Shown here: positions 28,138 through 36,420 of the stretch, piece after piece
How positions within the stretch are numbered: position 1 is the stretch's first letter
Layout: each line of letters opens with the position of its first letter
DNA from: Pyrinomonadaceae bacterium
GTDB lineage: Bacteria > Acidobacteriota > Blastocatellia > Pyrinomonadales > Pyrinomonadaceae
Length of the DNA stretch: 64,000 nt
Assembly (NCBI GenBank): GCA_030841085.1
Contig: JAVEDP010000003.1
Coordinates: 1-64,000, forward strand
Reading direction: 5' to 3'
Notes under the pieces: generated by a model
What the model was told of the DNA's origin: nothing
The model's input: the letters and a program-made list of their open reading frames with translations, nothing else
Databases searched by the model: none
Translations under genes and position numbers: made by a program

Positions 28138-28326
28138 ACCAACCTTTCGCCGGCGGCGCTACAGCTGCCGTCATCAGTGGATTTTATTTGAGGATTTGCG
28201 TGCGAGATATTCTCGCAGTTCGGCGCGTCGCGCAAGCTTAGAAGGCGCTCAGAACTCAACATTTAGGCGGCCCCGGTTCGAACGTGGGCAAAAGAAAGTT
28301 GTACGTTTAGGCTTCGTGAGGCTTCC

Positions 28327-28355
28327 TTGACGCTCATGATCCCATCTGTTATAAA
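28327..28355 (+). promoter_or_regulatory. Promoter of tRNA-Asn
   Basis: TTGACG (28327-28332), a 17-base spacer and TATAAA (28350-28355) give a near-consensus sigma70 promoter. The tRNA begins about 40 bases after the expected start point. Confidence 0.85.
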
Positions 28356-28401
28356 AATTTCTTCGCGCAATCGCATCGGTTTTGGCTGAGCGAGCGCATA
28401 T

Positions 28402-28476
28402 TCCGCAGTAGCTCAATGGCAGAGCATCCGGCTGTTAACCGGAGGGTTGTAAGTTCGAATCTTACCTGCGGAGCCA
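28402..28476 (+). tRNA. tRNA-Asn (GTT), CCA encoded
   Basis: The acceptor TCCGCAG pairs with CTGCGGA, with discriminator G and encoded CCA. The D-arm is AGCTCAATGGCAGAGC, the anticodon stem-loop CCGGCTGTTAACCGG has anticodon GTT, and the T-arm is GTAAGTTCGAATCTTAC. All four arms pair as expected. Confidence 0.97.
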
Positions 28477-28611
28477 AAATTAACGAAGGTCGCTCGAGTC
28501 AACTCTGGCGACCTTTTTCCTTCTGCCATGCAGGATTTGTAACGGCCCGAAGATCAAGGGCAAAACCGGATATAACAGTAGGTGATCCGTGCTTCCATCA
28601 GGAGTATCTGA

Positions 28612-29661
28612 TCAGCAATGCGGCCGCTGCTCAGTCGCATGTTTTTGGAGAAACTTCCTAAGTGCCATGCCATCAACCTGTGGCTCAGGAATTACAGGCA
28701 TCTTACGATTCAAGGCAATCCCAATACACTGTGCGGCACCTTCGCAGAGTTCTAGTGAAATGAGGTGAGCTTTAAGAGCATCCTCAACTGAAACGGCTAC
28801 TTCTCCGTATCGGACACCTGCCGGGCATTGTACATCTGCCAAATATTGTTCTGGTGGTGCCGGAAGGCCCAGCGTTATCGCTTGGTCAGTGAGCCGCTGC
28901 AATGAATGGATGAATCTCACTGTACCCCCTTTTTGAGCTATATAGGCTTTAGTAAGTTTTTCTATGGCCTGTAGGCTCGCCCATTTACTCAACCCTGGCT
29001 GCGGCTGGTGGTCCACAAGATGAAATACAGCAGCGTCAAAATCACCAACCGCCTCACGCACATAGTCCACATCATTAATGACACGCAAAGCTGAATACGC
29101 TCCCATTCCAATCACGAAAGCAGCGCCTATCTTAATTACTTCCTCAGCAGTGAGAGAACGAGCAAAATCGGCCGTTAAGTCTTCGACTAAATCAACCATG
29201 TTGCATATCGGAGCCGCGTGTATGCCTAGAGTTTCACGGGCTTGGCCAAAACTATGGGGTTCACAAACAAATTGGACTTTCCCGTATGTGGTTGGACAAT
29301 TAATAATGTACAAGGCTCCCCGTAAAGGCAGGACAACTCGGCCAATATGGAAAGGAGCATTTATCCTTTGTCCATATCTCTGCTCTACCCAATTCTGAAC
29401 CCGAATGCTAATCTCAAGAGGCTCAAAAGAACCAGATTTTGGAGCGCGGCGCGGCGGACAAGCATTAAGAACAACATCGTAACGTTCGGTGATTCGAAGT
29501 CCTGCCATAAAAGGGCGCGCCGTTATTTTGACGCCCTCAGCAGCCAGTTCACGGTCAATGTCTTCCATCAACGCTAAGAACTCTGCCTCCGATGAAATTT
29601 CCAATGGAGGCTTACGCTTCTGCGACTCAGCCTCTTTTGCAACCCTCTTGCGTTCGTCCAT
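28612..29661 (-). CDS. Hypothetical protein with a HEPN-like C-terminal region
   Basis: 349 residues, no signal peptide. I do not recognise the whole protein. The N-terminal 50 residues are charged (MDERKRVAKEAESQKRKPPL). A middle region (about 50-190) mixes strands and includes RRAPKSGSFEPLEISIRVQN and HIGRVVLPLRGALYIINCPT. The C-terminal part resembles HEPN domains: WASLQAIEKLTKAYIAQKGG, a possible R-x3-H (RFIHSLQRL), and YGEVAVSVEDALKAHLISLE. HEPN proteins are often RNases in defence or toxin systems. The gene lies about 135 bases beyond tRNA-Asn, a frequent integration site, but no integrase or repeat supports a mobile origin. Confidence 0.6.
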   Translation of the reverse strand: MDERKRVAKEAESQKRKPPLEISSEAEFLALMEDIDRELAAEGVKITARPFMAGLRITERYDVVLNACPPRRAPKSGSFEPLEISIRVQNWVEQRYGQRINAPFHIGRVVLPLRGALYIINCPTTYGKVQFVCEPHSFGQARETLGIHAAPICNMVDLVEDLTADFARSLTAEEVIKIGAAFVIGMGAYSALRVINDVDYVREAVGDFDAAVFHLVDHQPQPGLSKWASLQAIEKLTKAYIAQKGGTVRFIHSLQRLTDQAITLGLPAPPEQYLADVQCPAGVRYGEVAVSVEDALKAHLISLELCEGAAQCIGIALNRKMPVIPEPQVDGMALRKFLQKHATEQRPHC

Positions 29662-29858
29662 TTTAACTTTGCCTCGTAGTCAAATATACATGCAAATATG
29701 AGGAGCAACTAGCTAGTCGCCCAACGTCCGAGCTGCCTGGGCTTGTCCTTCTTAAACGAATGCAGACCTCTCCCCTTGCGGGCAAACGAAAGAGGCCCTT
29801 CAACAATGCTATACTCGACTAACGCTTAGACTGGTCGTCCGCGAAATTGGAGAAGGAT

Positions 29859-30125
29859 ATGGCCGCAAATCTGGAAGACGAACTGATTGATAAGGTGCGA
29901 GCACTGCCGCCCGGCAAACAACAGGAAGCGTTACGACTTCTTGATACTCTTGCAAGTGGGCCAAGTTCTGAACCGAATGGACCAGGCGTGGATCGCAGAC
30001 CCATTTGGGAGATCGTCGAAGAGATCAATGCTACGTTACCCGCAGACACTTGGGAGAAGGTACCCACCGACGGCTCGATTAATCTTGATCATTACCTCTA
30101 CGGAGCGCCGAAGCAACAGCCGTGA
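29859..30125 (+). CDS. Antitoxin of a VapBC-type pair
   Basis: 88 residues from the ATG at 29859 with GGAGAAGG just upstream; a TTG four codons earlier is less likely. The N-terminal helix ANLEDELIDKVRALPPGKQQ and EALRLLDTLASG match short antitoxins annotated beside PIN-domain toxins, and PIWEIVEEINATLPADTWEK is the usual C-terminal toxin-neutralising segment. The stop overlaps the toxin's GTG start (GTGA), which couples the two. Confidence 0.8.
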   Translation: MAANLEDELIDKVRALPPGKQQEALRLLDTLASGPSSEPNGPGVDRRPIWEIVEEINATLPADTWEKVPTDGSINLDHYLYGAPKQQP

Positions 30126-30529
30126 AAGTTGCATTCGTCGACACGCTCTACTTTGTGGCTCTCTTCAATCTCAGAGACCAATGGCATGAGCGCGCCATCG
30201 CAGCCAGCAAACTGGTTGCGGAAACTAAACTGATCACAACCGAAGATGTGCTGGTCGAACTCCTGAATTTCTTTTCGGAGTACGGCCAAAAGGCTCTCCG
30301 TGGCGCGGTCACCCAAGCTGAAGGAATTCTGAGCGGCGCAAATATCGAAGTGGCGCCACAGAGCCATGAAGCATTCATGGCGGGTCTCACGCTTTACAAA
30401 GCACGTCCCGACAAAGGCTATAGCCTGACAGATTGTATCTCGATGCATGCGATGCGCGAGCGAGGCTTAAGCGACATCTTGACTCATGACGAACACTTTC
30501 GGCAGGAGGGCTTCACCCTGCTGCTCTGA
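30122..30529 (+). CDS. vapC: VapC-type PIN-domain ribonuclease toxin
   Basis: 135 residues from a GTG start. The PIN acidic residues are visible: D7 in VAFVDTLYFVALF, E in ITTEDVLVELLNFF, D in GYSLTDCISMHAM and D in DILTHDEHF. VapC toxins cut RNA, often initiator tRNA or rRNA, and are held inactive by their antitoxin. All four acidic positions are present, so it should be active. It overlaps the antitoxin gene by four bases. Confidence 0.9.
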   Translation: MKVAFVDTLYFVALFNLRDQWHERAIAASKLVAETKLITTEDVLVELLNFFSEYGQKALRGAVTQAEGILSGANIEVAPQSHEAFMAGLTLYKARPDKGYSLTDCISMHAMRERGLSDILTHDEHFRQEGFTLLL

Positions 30530-31029
30530 GCGAACGTGAGCTAGATGGTTAACCTTCCTGACAAATTTCAAAGGTCATTTTTCATCTCCACCGTCGGGGC
30601 TTTGAAACGCTTGCGAAGAGTGTCCACTGCGGGTAGCCAAATCTTCAATCAAAAGGGGGCAGCTCATGCTGCTCCTTTTGCTTACCTCTAGATTTGCAGG
30701 AAACGAAGTCCGATAGCTAACTCTTTGGCGCGTCCCACGACCTTTCTCTTTGCCACAAGCAAAGCCGCTTGAGCATTCGTTGCGGCCAGTTCATCACAAA
30801 CCGATTGGCACAGTCGTTATTCAGAGTCTAATGGTGCGTCTGGCCTGCATCCGTTGGGATTATGTCCTCTCCACTCTTTGATCTATGATCCGGCAGTGGC
30901 GGTACGGTGGCGGTATCATCGCCATAACTTTTTCGTTGCTGCAACGCTCATGGTGCGGGCAGCAACGCGCGTTAAAGATCCTCGAAGACAAAGTGCTATG
31001 GTTTCCCAGTAAACATTTTCCTCAGGCGC
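30530..31029. other. 500-bp intergenic region after VapC
   Basis: Holds the terminator-like hairpin at 30651-30679. A 40-codon minus-strand open frame near 30690-30810 (ending AKELAIGLRFLQI) has a protein-like composition but no start codon, so it may be a gene fragment. Nothing else was recognised before the kinase at 31030. Confidence 0.4.
30651..30679 (+). terminator. Rho-independent terminator after the vapBC pair
   Basis: AAAAGGGGGCAGC, loop TCAT and GCTGCTCCTTTT form a strong stem with A/T-rich ends. It lies 120 bases after vapC. The same stem style (GGGGAGCAG...CTGCTCCCC) occurs after the receptor gene at 41.83 kb. Confidence 0.75.
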
Positions 31030-32226
31030 ATGGTCGAAAACACAAACCAGGACTTTGAGGGCGACGGCCAACACGCGTCTGTCCCGGAATCCCCGAGCTG
31101 GCCGCGCGGGTCGCGGCGTCGCTGGACGCAGTTGGCGCTGATCTGGGCGATCTGGACCTTTGTTGGTCTTGTCTTCACGCTTCAGAGTTACTTCACTTCT
31201 TATAGATCAGAACAGCCGATGTCGCTCTACGATGCGGCTTACTTACAATTCACCTGGTCCTATTTGTGGGCGCTGGCAACTCCGCTCGTGCTTTGGGCCG
31301 CGTCCAAGATTCCAATCGAAAAAAGTAATTGGCCGCGCGCTTTATTGCTTCATCTCCCTATCAGTCTTGGCCTAAGCATGATCCTGACTGCGATTGGCCA
31401 CGTCTTTGTCTGGTTTCACTGGGGTCGAGTGATGGGCCGGCCGTTCTCGCTCGAACGCATGGGCCGCTTCGTCGTCGCCAATTTCAGCGAGGGCATCGGC
31501 ATCTACATGCTGATAGCTTTGACCAGCTATTCGCTTAGCTACTATCGCCGTTATCGCGAATCACAACTGAGAACTTTTCAGCTCGAGGCCCAGCTCTCGC
31601 ATGCTCAACTGCAAGCGTTAAAGATGCAGCTTCATCCTCATTTTCTTTTTAACACGCTCCACTCAATCTCTGCTTTACTCAATAAGGATCCGGAAACCGC
31701 GCGCAGAATGATCACGCGCTTGGGAGATTTCTTGCGCCTCACTCTGGAAAATTCCGGCTCGCAGGAAGTCACGCTCGAACAGGAGATGACCTTTCTCCGC
31801 TGCTACCTGGAAATCGAACGCATACGTTTTCAGGATCGTTTGGTTACGCGCCTCGACGTATCTGAACAGACACTTGATGCGAAGGTGCCCAACCTCATCC
31901 TCCAGCCCATCGTTGAGAATGCAATCCGCCATGGAATCGCACCTCGCTCCACTGCCGGGCTCATCGAAATAGATGCGGAACGCCGAAACAGCACACTTCG
32001 TATTAAAGTCCGGGACAACGGCCCCGGCCTTCCCGGTCATCGGACATCCGAGAATATGTTCAAGAAGGGTCTGGGCCTGGCTAATACAGAAAAGCGGCTG
32101 GAACAGTTATACGGCGCAGCACATCTCTTCGACCTAAGCGACCACCCCGAGGGCGGGTTGCTGGTAACACTGGAAATACCTTTTCATAAAGATGGCTCTG
32201 CCGCCGGCAGCACCGAAGTCGTTTGA
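31030..32226 (+). CDS. LytS/YehU-type sensor histidine kinase
   Basis: 398 residues. Four membrane helices lie between residues 30 and 175 (LIWAIWTFVGLVFTLQSYF, FTWSYLWALATPLVLWA, LLHLPISLGLSMILTAIG, GIGIYMLIALTSYSLSYY). The kinase core is the PF06580 type: QALKMQLHPHFLFNTLHSIS with H204 as phosphoacceptor, then NLILQPIVENAIRHGI (N-box) and VRDNGPGLPG, GLGLANTEKRL in the ATPase. The partner is the LytTR regulator 120 bases downstream on the same strand. No external sensor domain exists beyond the membrane helices, so the signal is likely membrane-related. Confidence 0.93.
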   Translation: MVENTNQDFEGDGQHASVPESPSWPRGSRRRWTQLALIWAIWTFVGLVFTLQSYFTSYRSEQPMSLYDAAYLQFTWSYLWALATPLVLWAASKIPIEKSNWPRALLLHLPISLGLSMILTAIGHVFVWFHWGRVMGRPFSLERMGRFVVANFSEGIGIYMLIALTSYSLSYYRRYRESQLRTFQLEAQLSHAQLQALKMQLHPHFLFNTLHSISALLNKDPETARRMITRLGDFLRLTLENSGSQEVTLEQEMTFLRCYLEIERIRFQDRLVTRLDVSEQTLDAKVPNLILQPIVENAIRHGIAPRSTAGLIEIDAERRNSTLRIKVRDNGPGLPGHRTSENMFKKGLGLANTEKRLEQLYGAAHLFDLSDHPEGGLLVTLEIPFHKDGSAAGSTEVV

Positions 32227-32349
32227 GTCTCAAAGCCCTTCCCTACTAATACGGAATACGAAAGTTTTTGTCAGAAATCAGGAGGCCGTGGTGTAACCAC
32301 AGCAGGCAACCTGTCAGCGGACGCCGCGCAGCCTGGCGACAGGCAAACT

Positions 32350-33129
32350 ATGACGAACTCTCCCATGATTCGTGTTTTGTTGGTGGACGATGAACCGCTG
32401 GCTCGCGCGATGCTGCGCGAAATGCTGCAAAGCGATCCCCAGGTAACCATCGTCGGCGAGTCGGTTAACGGCGTTGAGGCGTTGGCCGCCATTCGCGAGC
32501 ATTCCCCGGATCTGCTGTTCCTCGATGTGCAGATGCCCGAATTGGGCGGCTTTGAAGTGCTTTCCGCGCTCGAGAAAAACGAGCTACCAAATATTATTTT
32601 TGTAACTGCTTACGACCAGTATGCGGTGCGCGCGTTTGAAGTGAACGCTCTCGACTATCTATTAAAGCCGTTCGATCAGGAGCGCTTTGATGCCGCCTGG
32701 CAACGCGCCAAAGGCCACATTTTGCAGCAACGAAATGGCGGCGTGGACCAGCGCATTCTGGCATTGCTCCAGGAATTGAAAGCCGGCAACAACTATTTGG
32801 AACGGTTGGTGATCAAGGCAGCAGGTCGAATCTATTTTCTGGAAGCGGGCGAAATTGATTGGATCGAAGCCGAAGGCAACTATGTCTCAGTGCATAGTAA
32901 AAAGAAATCCCACTTGTTGCGCGAAACCATCAGCAGTTTGGAAGCGCAGCTTGATCCCAAAAAGTTTGTGCGCATTCATCGCTCTTCAATCGTTCGACTG
33001 GATCGAATTCAGGAGTTACAGCCCTGGTTTCACGGCGAGTACCGCATCATCCTGAACGACGGCACTCAACTAATGCTTTCCCGGAACCACAGAGACAAGC
33101 TGCAGGAAGCTCTCGGCAAACTTCCCTGA
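32350..33129 (+). CDS. LytTR-family response regulator
   Basis: 259 residues. The receiver domain starts IRVLLVDDEPLARAMLREML and carries the phosphorylatable D59 in LLFLDVQMPELGG, the T/A switch VTAYDQYAVRAFEV and K in YLLKPFD. The LytTR DNA-binding domain spans about residues 150-255 (IDWIEAEGNYVSVHSKKKSH, FVRIHRSSIVRLDRIQEL, MLSRNHRDKL). LytTR proteins bind direct repeats about 21 bases apart in DNA. Such repeats lie 30 bases downstream of this gene and again at 34.04 kb. It forms a two-component system with the preceding kinase. Confidence 0.95.
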   Translation: MTNSPMIRVLLVDDEPLARAMLREMLQSDPQVTIVGESVNGVEALAAIREHSPDLLFLDVQMPELGGFEVLSALEKNELPNIIFVTAYDQYAVRAFEVNALDYLLKPFDQERFDAAWQRAKGHILQQRNGGVDQRILALLQELKAGNNYLERLVIKAAGRIYFLEAGEIDWIEAEGNYVSVHSKKKSHLLRETISSLEAQLDPKKFVRIHRSSIVRLDRIQELQPWFHGEYRIILNDGTQLMLSRNHRDKLQEALGKLP

Positions 33130-33146
33130 GAGAATTTACCTCGTAT

Positions 33147-33187
33147 AAAGCCCGCTAGTCACAAGCGAATGCCTGTCCGTCACAAAA
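33147..33187 (+). promoter_or_regulatory. Candidate LytTR operator, copy 1 (GTCACA direct repeat, 21-bp period)
   Basis: GTCACA occurs at 33158-33163 and 33179-33184, exactly 21 bases apart, inside a 41-base block shared with 34026-34066 (about 32 identities). A reversed copy (TGTGAC) is at 33198. It lies upstream of the Fis-type gene and directly after the LytTR gene, which makes autoregulation or control of the next gene plausible. Confidence 0.5.
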
Positions 33188-33265
33188 CGGAGGCAACTGT
33201 GACAGCAGCCCTCTATAAGTTGTCGCGTCGAACTTATTGTTTGGAACAGCTGTCAGGAGGATGTT

Positions 33266-33658
33266 ATGAGCTCAGTCTCAAGTTGGAGAAATGACCGGCT
33301 GGAATTGTTACCGCCAAACGGCGACAGCGAACTTAATTCTTCGCGACATAAAATTACGACGGTCAAACAATTGGCCATCAGGTTGCTGCGGGAAGTTCAA
33401 GCTATTCGCGAAGTCGAAGTCAGAAGTCTTGGCGACGGTGTCGATTTTTATGAAGAAGTTAGTCGCTTTGAAATGGACCTCATCAAATGTGCCCTGTTGC
33501 AAACGGCCGGTCATCAAAGACAGGCAGCGCGGCTGCTGAAATTGAAGGTAACCACCCTCAATTCCAAGATTAAGCATTACAACATTGGTCTTAATGCTTT
33601 CGCGGGCGATGCTTCGTCGGTTGAAACATCAACCGAATCGGGCACGCAGCCGTCGTAA
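33266..33658 (+). CDS. Fis-family helix-turn-helix DNA-binding protein
   Basis: 130 residues from an ATG with AGGAGG upstream. The C-terminal half is a Fis/NtrC-type HTH_8: YEEVSRFEMDLIKCALLQTA, GHQRQAARLLKLKVTTLNSK and IKHYNI. The N-terminal 60 residues (HKITTVKQLAIRLLREVQAI) contain a helix of unknown role, and the last 20 are disordered. No receiver or AAA+ domain is present, so it is a stand-alone DNA-binding protein, perhaps a nucleoid-type or antagonist factor. The direct repeats at 33147-33187 lie within its promoter region, so the LytTR regulator may control it. Confidence 0.85.
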   Translation: MSSVSSWRNDRLELLPPNGDSELNSSRHKITTVKQLAIRLLREVQAIREVEVRSLGDGVDFYEEVSRFEMDLIKCALLQTAGHQRQAARLLKLKVTTLNSKIKHYNIGLNAFAGDASSVETSTESGTQPS

Positions 33659-33686
33659 CTTGAAAGCAGCTCAGCCACGAGAGTTT

Positions 33687-33722
33687 GGCACCCAGTCTTC
33701 ATAGGCCGGGTGCTTTTTCTTT
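33687..33722 (+). terminator. Terminator of the Fis-type gene
   Basis: GCACCC (33688-33693) and GGGTGC (33708-33713) pair around a 14-base loop and are followed by TTTTTCTTT. Confidence 0.7.
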
Positions 33723-34254
33723 ATATACCCTCGACCACTGCAAGCACCTTTACACGAGAATTCATTTCCGATAAGAGGCGACCAGAGAGCGTCTGCGGGC
33801 CCCAATCCTCCATTGTGGTGGTCGGCGAATACAGAACCGGAAGCGGATTCATTTCGCCGCCTCTTTTTTTTTGCAACTCACCCGGCTTATCGCAAACAAA
33901 CGAAGCTCCCACCCGTTACCGCAGGCCGTAATGACCTCATTGCGCGTGGTGAATTTTCGATTTGTAGTGCATAGCCTCGCCCATCAATTCACAACCCGAG
34001 CGAGTTCGGCGAACTGCTGAAGGCTTAAGCCCACTAGTCACACGTTCCTGCCCATCCGTCACAAAGGCCAACCCACCCTCGCGACTGAAGCGTATAACCG
34101 CTCACGACGAACTCATGCAGTTCGAAAAGCCGCGACCAACACAGTCGCCTCTTTTCACAGAGCTTCATCGCGATTGCCCACATCAAGCGCTCGGCCTCGG
34201 CGAGCCAGGAACTACACAGTCGATATTCTGCGATTGCGCCTGGAGGTGTTTGCA
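33723..34254. other. Intergenic region before the HExxH protein
   Basis: About 530 bases with no convincing gene: a 73-codon plus-strand and a 63-codon minus-strand ORF show no recognisable domain. The second GTCACA repeat lies at 34026-34066. Confidence 0.45.
34026..34066 (+). promoter_or_regulatory. Candidate LytTR operator, copy 2 (GTCACA direct repeat, 21-bp period)
   Basis: GTCACA at 34037-34042 and 34058-34063, again 21 bases apart, in a block sharing CTAGTCACA and TCCGTCACAAA with copy 1. It lies about 190 bases upstream of the secreted HExxH protein. Confidence 0.5.
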
Positions 34255-34935
34255 ATGAAGGTACGCGAAATTCTAATGGGCGCGGCTCTGTTGTCGCTCG
34301 CGCTAAACACGATAGCGGAGAATCCCTTGCCGCTGATGGCCGACGTTGAAATCTTTCCGCTCGCAACCAATCGAACTCTCGAGCCTTCCGCTTTGCCCCT
34401 CGTGCTTGAAGACGACGTATTCAGCTCGGCCTACTACGACACGCTGGCGATCCTGGGCACAGAAAATCGCTGCAGTAAGTTCTTCGGTGGTCCTCCAACC
34501 GTTGATATTTTCAATCAAATAATTGCAAAGATGCGGAAAGACTATTTCTCAGCCAACGTTGGCATCCGCATGTCGGGCACGACTGTCACCGTTCACGACT
34601 TCCAAACAAATAAAGCGTACCGCTTGTTTGAGAAAGTGATTATTAACGGCAACGGACCATTTTACCGAAGTAGATACCCCGACTCCGCGTCTTTACCAGG
34701 CATCGGCACTTATGGACCAGACACCCGGGAAGCCCGCGTGTTAATGCTGTTGCATGAGTTGGGCCACACCATCAAGTCGGACGACGGCAAGTGGCTACTG
34801 CCTGATGATGGCGGTGACGATTCACTAAGCCGGCGCAACTCGATGAAGATCGAAAAGGTTTGCGGAGAAGAGATTTCCAACCGCAGCCGAGTTGAAGGTA
34901 AAACTGAAGAGACGGCGAAGGCCAGTCCGCTATAG
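34255..34935 (+). CDS. Exported protein with an HExxH zinc-protease-like motif
   Basis: 226 residues from the ATG at 34255, preceded by GGAGG; the reading frame extends upstream to 34174 without a ribosome site. A signal peptide (MKVREILMGAALLSLALNTI then AE) is likely. The motif LHELGHTIK near residue 170 is the HExxH zinc-binding consensus; the third ligand is not obvious, possibly a glutamate or histidine in the following 40 residues. A conserved-looking segment NRCSKFFGGPPTVDIFNQII lies earlier. It may be a lineage-restricted metalloprotease, but activity is inferred from one motif. A LytTR-like operator lies upstream. Confidence 0.65.
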   Translation: MKVREILMGAALLSLALNTIAENPLPLMADVEIFPLATNRTLEPSALPLVLEDDVFSSAYYDTLAILGTENRCSKFFGGPPTVDIFNQIIAKMRKDYFSANVGIRMSGTTVTVHDFQTNKAYRLFEKVIINGNGPFYRSRYPDSASLPGIGTYGPDTREARVLMLLHELGHTIKSDDGKWLLPDDGGDDSLSRRNSMKIEKVCGEEISNRSRVEGKTEETAKASPL

Positions 34936-34944
34936 CGGACGGTG

Positions 34945-35065
34945 GATAGTAGCCCAGCAGTTCACTGCTGGGATAAGAGGCGAAAGACGCAAACCGTTCA
35001 ATGCCACGGTCTTAGTTGCGCAGCGAGATCCCCCCGCTGCCGCGTGGTGGTACTGACCTCTGTTT
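34945..35065. repeat. Intergenic palindrome-rich repeat
   Basis: Contains CCCAGCAGTTCACTGCTGGG (34954-34973) and, near 35052-35065, GGTGGTACTGACC. The latter matches GGTAGTACTGACC at 37792-37808 in 12 of 13 positions, suggesting a dispersed element. Confidence 0.4.
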
Positions 35066-35134
35066 CAGGCCTCTAACAAGCTTGACTTAGAACGCTCTTC
35101 ATGGTTTGCTTCCCATGGTAAAAGGAGGTTCCCA

Positions 35135-35362
35135 ATGTCCAACAGTGACGACAAAACTAGCATAGGTTTCATAGCTGAATTTCTACAGCAGAACGTGAGT
35201 TCGGTACCCGCCGACAACACAAACATATTTCAGAGAGCAAGTGAGCGCGCTTCGGCCGAAGGGATAGAACTTAACGTCGCCTTTAAAGAAGAGATGGAAA
35301 CAAGACCCAGCAACAACTTTGGAACGAACCAGAGCTTGTTTACGATGTGGTCTCAAAAGTAG
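35135..35362 (+). CDS. Hypothetical protein
   Basis: 75 residues with an excellent ribosome site (AAAAGGAGG seven bases before ATG), which is the main reason for calling it. The sequence (MSNSDDKTSIGFIAEFLQQN ... SNNFGTNQSLFTMWSQK) is polar and shows no family I know. Its 3' end stops 14 bases before the opposing membrane protein ends. Confidence 0.55.
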   Translation: MSNSDDKTSIGFIAEFLQQNVSSVPADNTNIFQRASERASAEGIELNVAFKEEMETRPSNNFGTNQSLFTMWSQK

Positions 35363-35376
35363 AGGCTGCCGAGTTC

Positions 35377-36420
35377 TCAGTCAGGCGGCAACTTGGCTCG
35401 TACGAAATCGAGTTGCTGGCTAAGATTCTGGTTTTCCTTTTGAGCTTCCTCAGTTTGGGTTTTGAGTTTTTCATTAGCGTCCCGAAGGACTTTCATCTCA
35501 TCTTTCAATCTGGCATACACAAACATCTGTCCTAAGACTTTTGAAAAGCACCTTCCCATCTGAAAATCATATGGGACGAATGGATCTCTACGAGTTGTGG
35601 TAAAGGTCAGCACGCCAGATGACCATGACTCGTTTAGGTTGCGATAGGTAGTAACGGGAATACACAATAAGGAGCGGAAACTCTCTTGTGATTCCAACAT
35701 GGTTCGCACCCAGCCATGGACATGAGATGTCCATTGGTACCCATGCCAATCGAATAGCAGGCTGCATTCTCTTTTCTCACCACCTTTCTTCCTGGGCATA
35801 TACGTGATTTTCGCTTCCCGAAATGCAACGCCACCAGGCGACACCGGGATGTTTGGATCTCCGTTGGGAACTTGTAGCTTGAGCCCTTCCTGAAAAGACC
35901 CCTCTGGCTGAGGGCAGACTAACGTCAGTTCTGTGTGCGGTTCATTCACAAGTAGCATGGCACCACTAATCTTTTTTCCTCCGCAAAGAGTATTACAGGT
36001 GTGCGCTATAACCTCTTTTGTGAACTGCTCGGCTCTTTCAGCCGTACTGCCGGGTTGGTCATCTCCAAACACGAAAGTTTCTAACCGCGTCAGAAGGTGC
36101 TCCATGCCCTTCATGAAGTTAATATCTTGTGGCGAGTCTGAAAGCTTGTTTCCGCGCAATTCCCATAGAGCGGCGATGAAAGTCAAAACCGCCAACGGGA
36201 GGATCAAGAAAGGCGTCGCTCGCTTTGGAATTAGCTCGAGCCCGAACATCTCGGATTCCCGAATAATTATTCCGACGCTTAGGATCAGCGCTAAATCGAG
36301 AGATAGTTTTTGACGCAAATGGATCCTGAGATTCTTGCTCCTTTGCCAGACTCGAACTCTTAGTTCATGGAGTTGCTCCTTCACAGCTTCCCACGACAAG
36401 GGCGGTGATTGGATTTTCAT
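35377..36420 (-). CDS. Membrane protein with a GAF-like domain and C-terminal coiled coil
   Basis: 347 residues, ribosome site TTAGGAGG before the ATG. Two membrane helices lie at about residues 40-55 (LSLDLALILSVGIIIRE) and 68-85 (ATPFLILPLAVLTFIAALW). The cytoplasmic part (about 100-300) looks like a divergent GAF domain: ISGAMLLVNEPHTELTLVCP, GVAFREAKITYMP, SFRSLLCIPVTTYRNLN and SGVLTFTTTRRDPF. The end (about 305-345) is a coiled coil (KDEMKVLRDANEKLKTQTEE). It could be a signal-input protein lacking an output domain. The 21-bp tandem repeat lies 144 bases upstream. Confidence 0.7.
   Translation of the reverse strand: MKIQSPPLSWEAVKEQLHELRVRVWQRSKNLRIHLRQKLSLDLALILSVGIIIRESEMFGLELIPKRATPFLILPLAVLTFIAALWELRGNKLSDSPQDINFMKGMEHLLTRLETFVFGDDQPGSTAERAEQFTKEVIAHTCNTLCGGKKISGAMLLVNEPHTELTLVCPQPEGSFQEGLKLQVPNGDPNIPVSPGGVAFREAKITYMPRKKGGEKRECSLLFDWHGYQWTSHVHGWVRTMLESQESFRSLLCIPVTTYRNLNESWSSGVLTFTTTRRDPFVPYDFQMGRCFSKVLGQMFVYARLKDEMKVLRDANEKLKTQTEEAQKENQNLSQQLDFVRAKLPPD

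Noticed and set aside
28402-28611. Integrated element at tRNA-Asn
   Set aside because: No integrase, no direct repeat of the tRNA 3' end and no composition break were seen within the window.
30690-30810. 40-codon minus-strand open frame with protein-like sequence
   Set aside because: It lacks a start codon and any recognisable family; noted only as a possible fragment.
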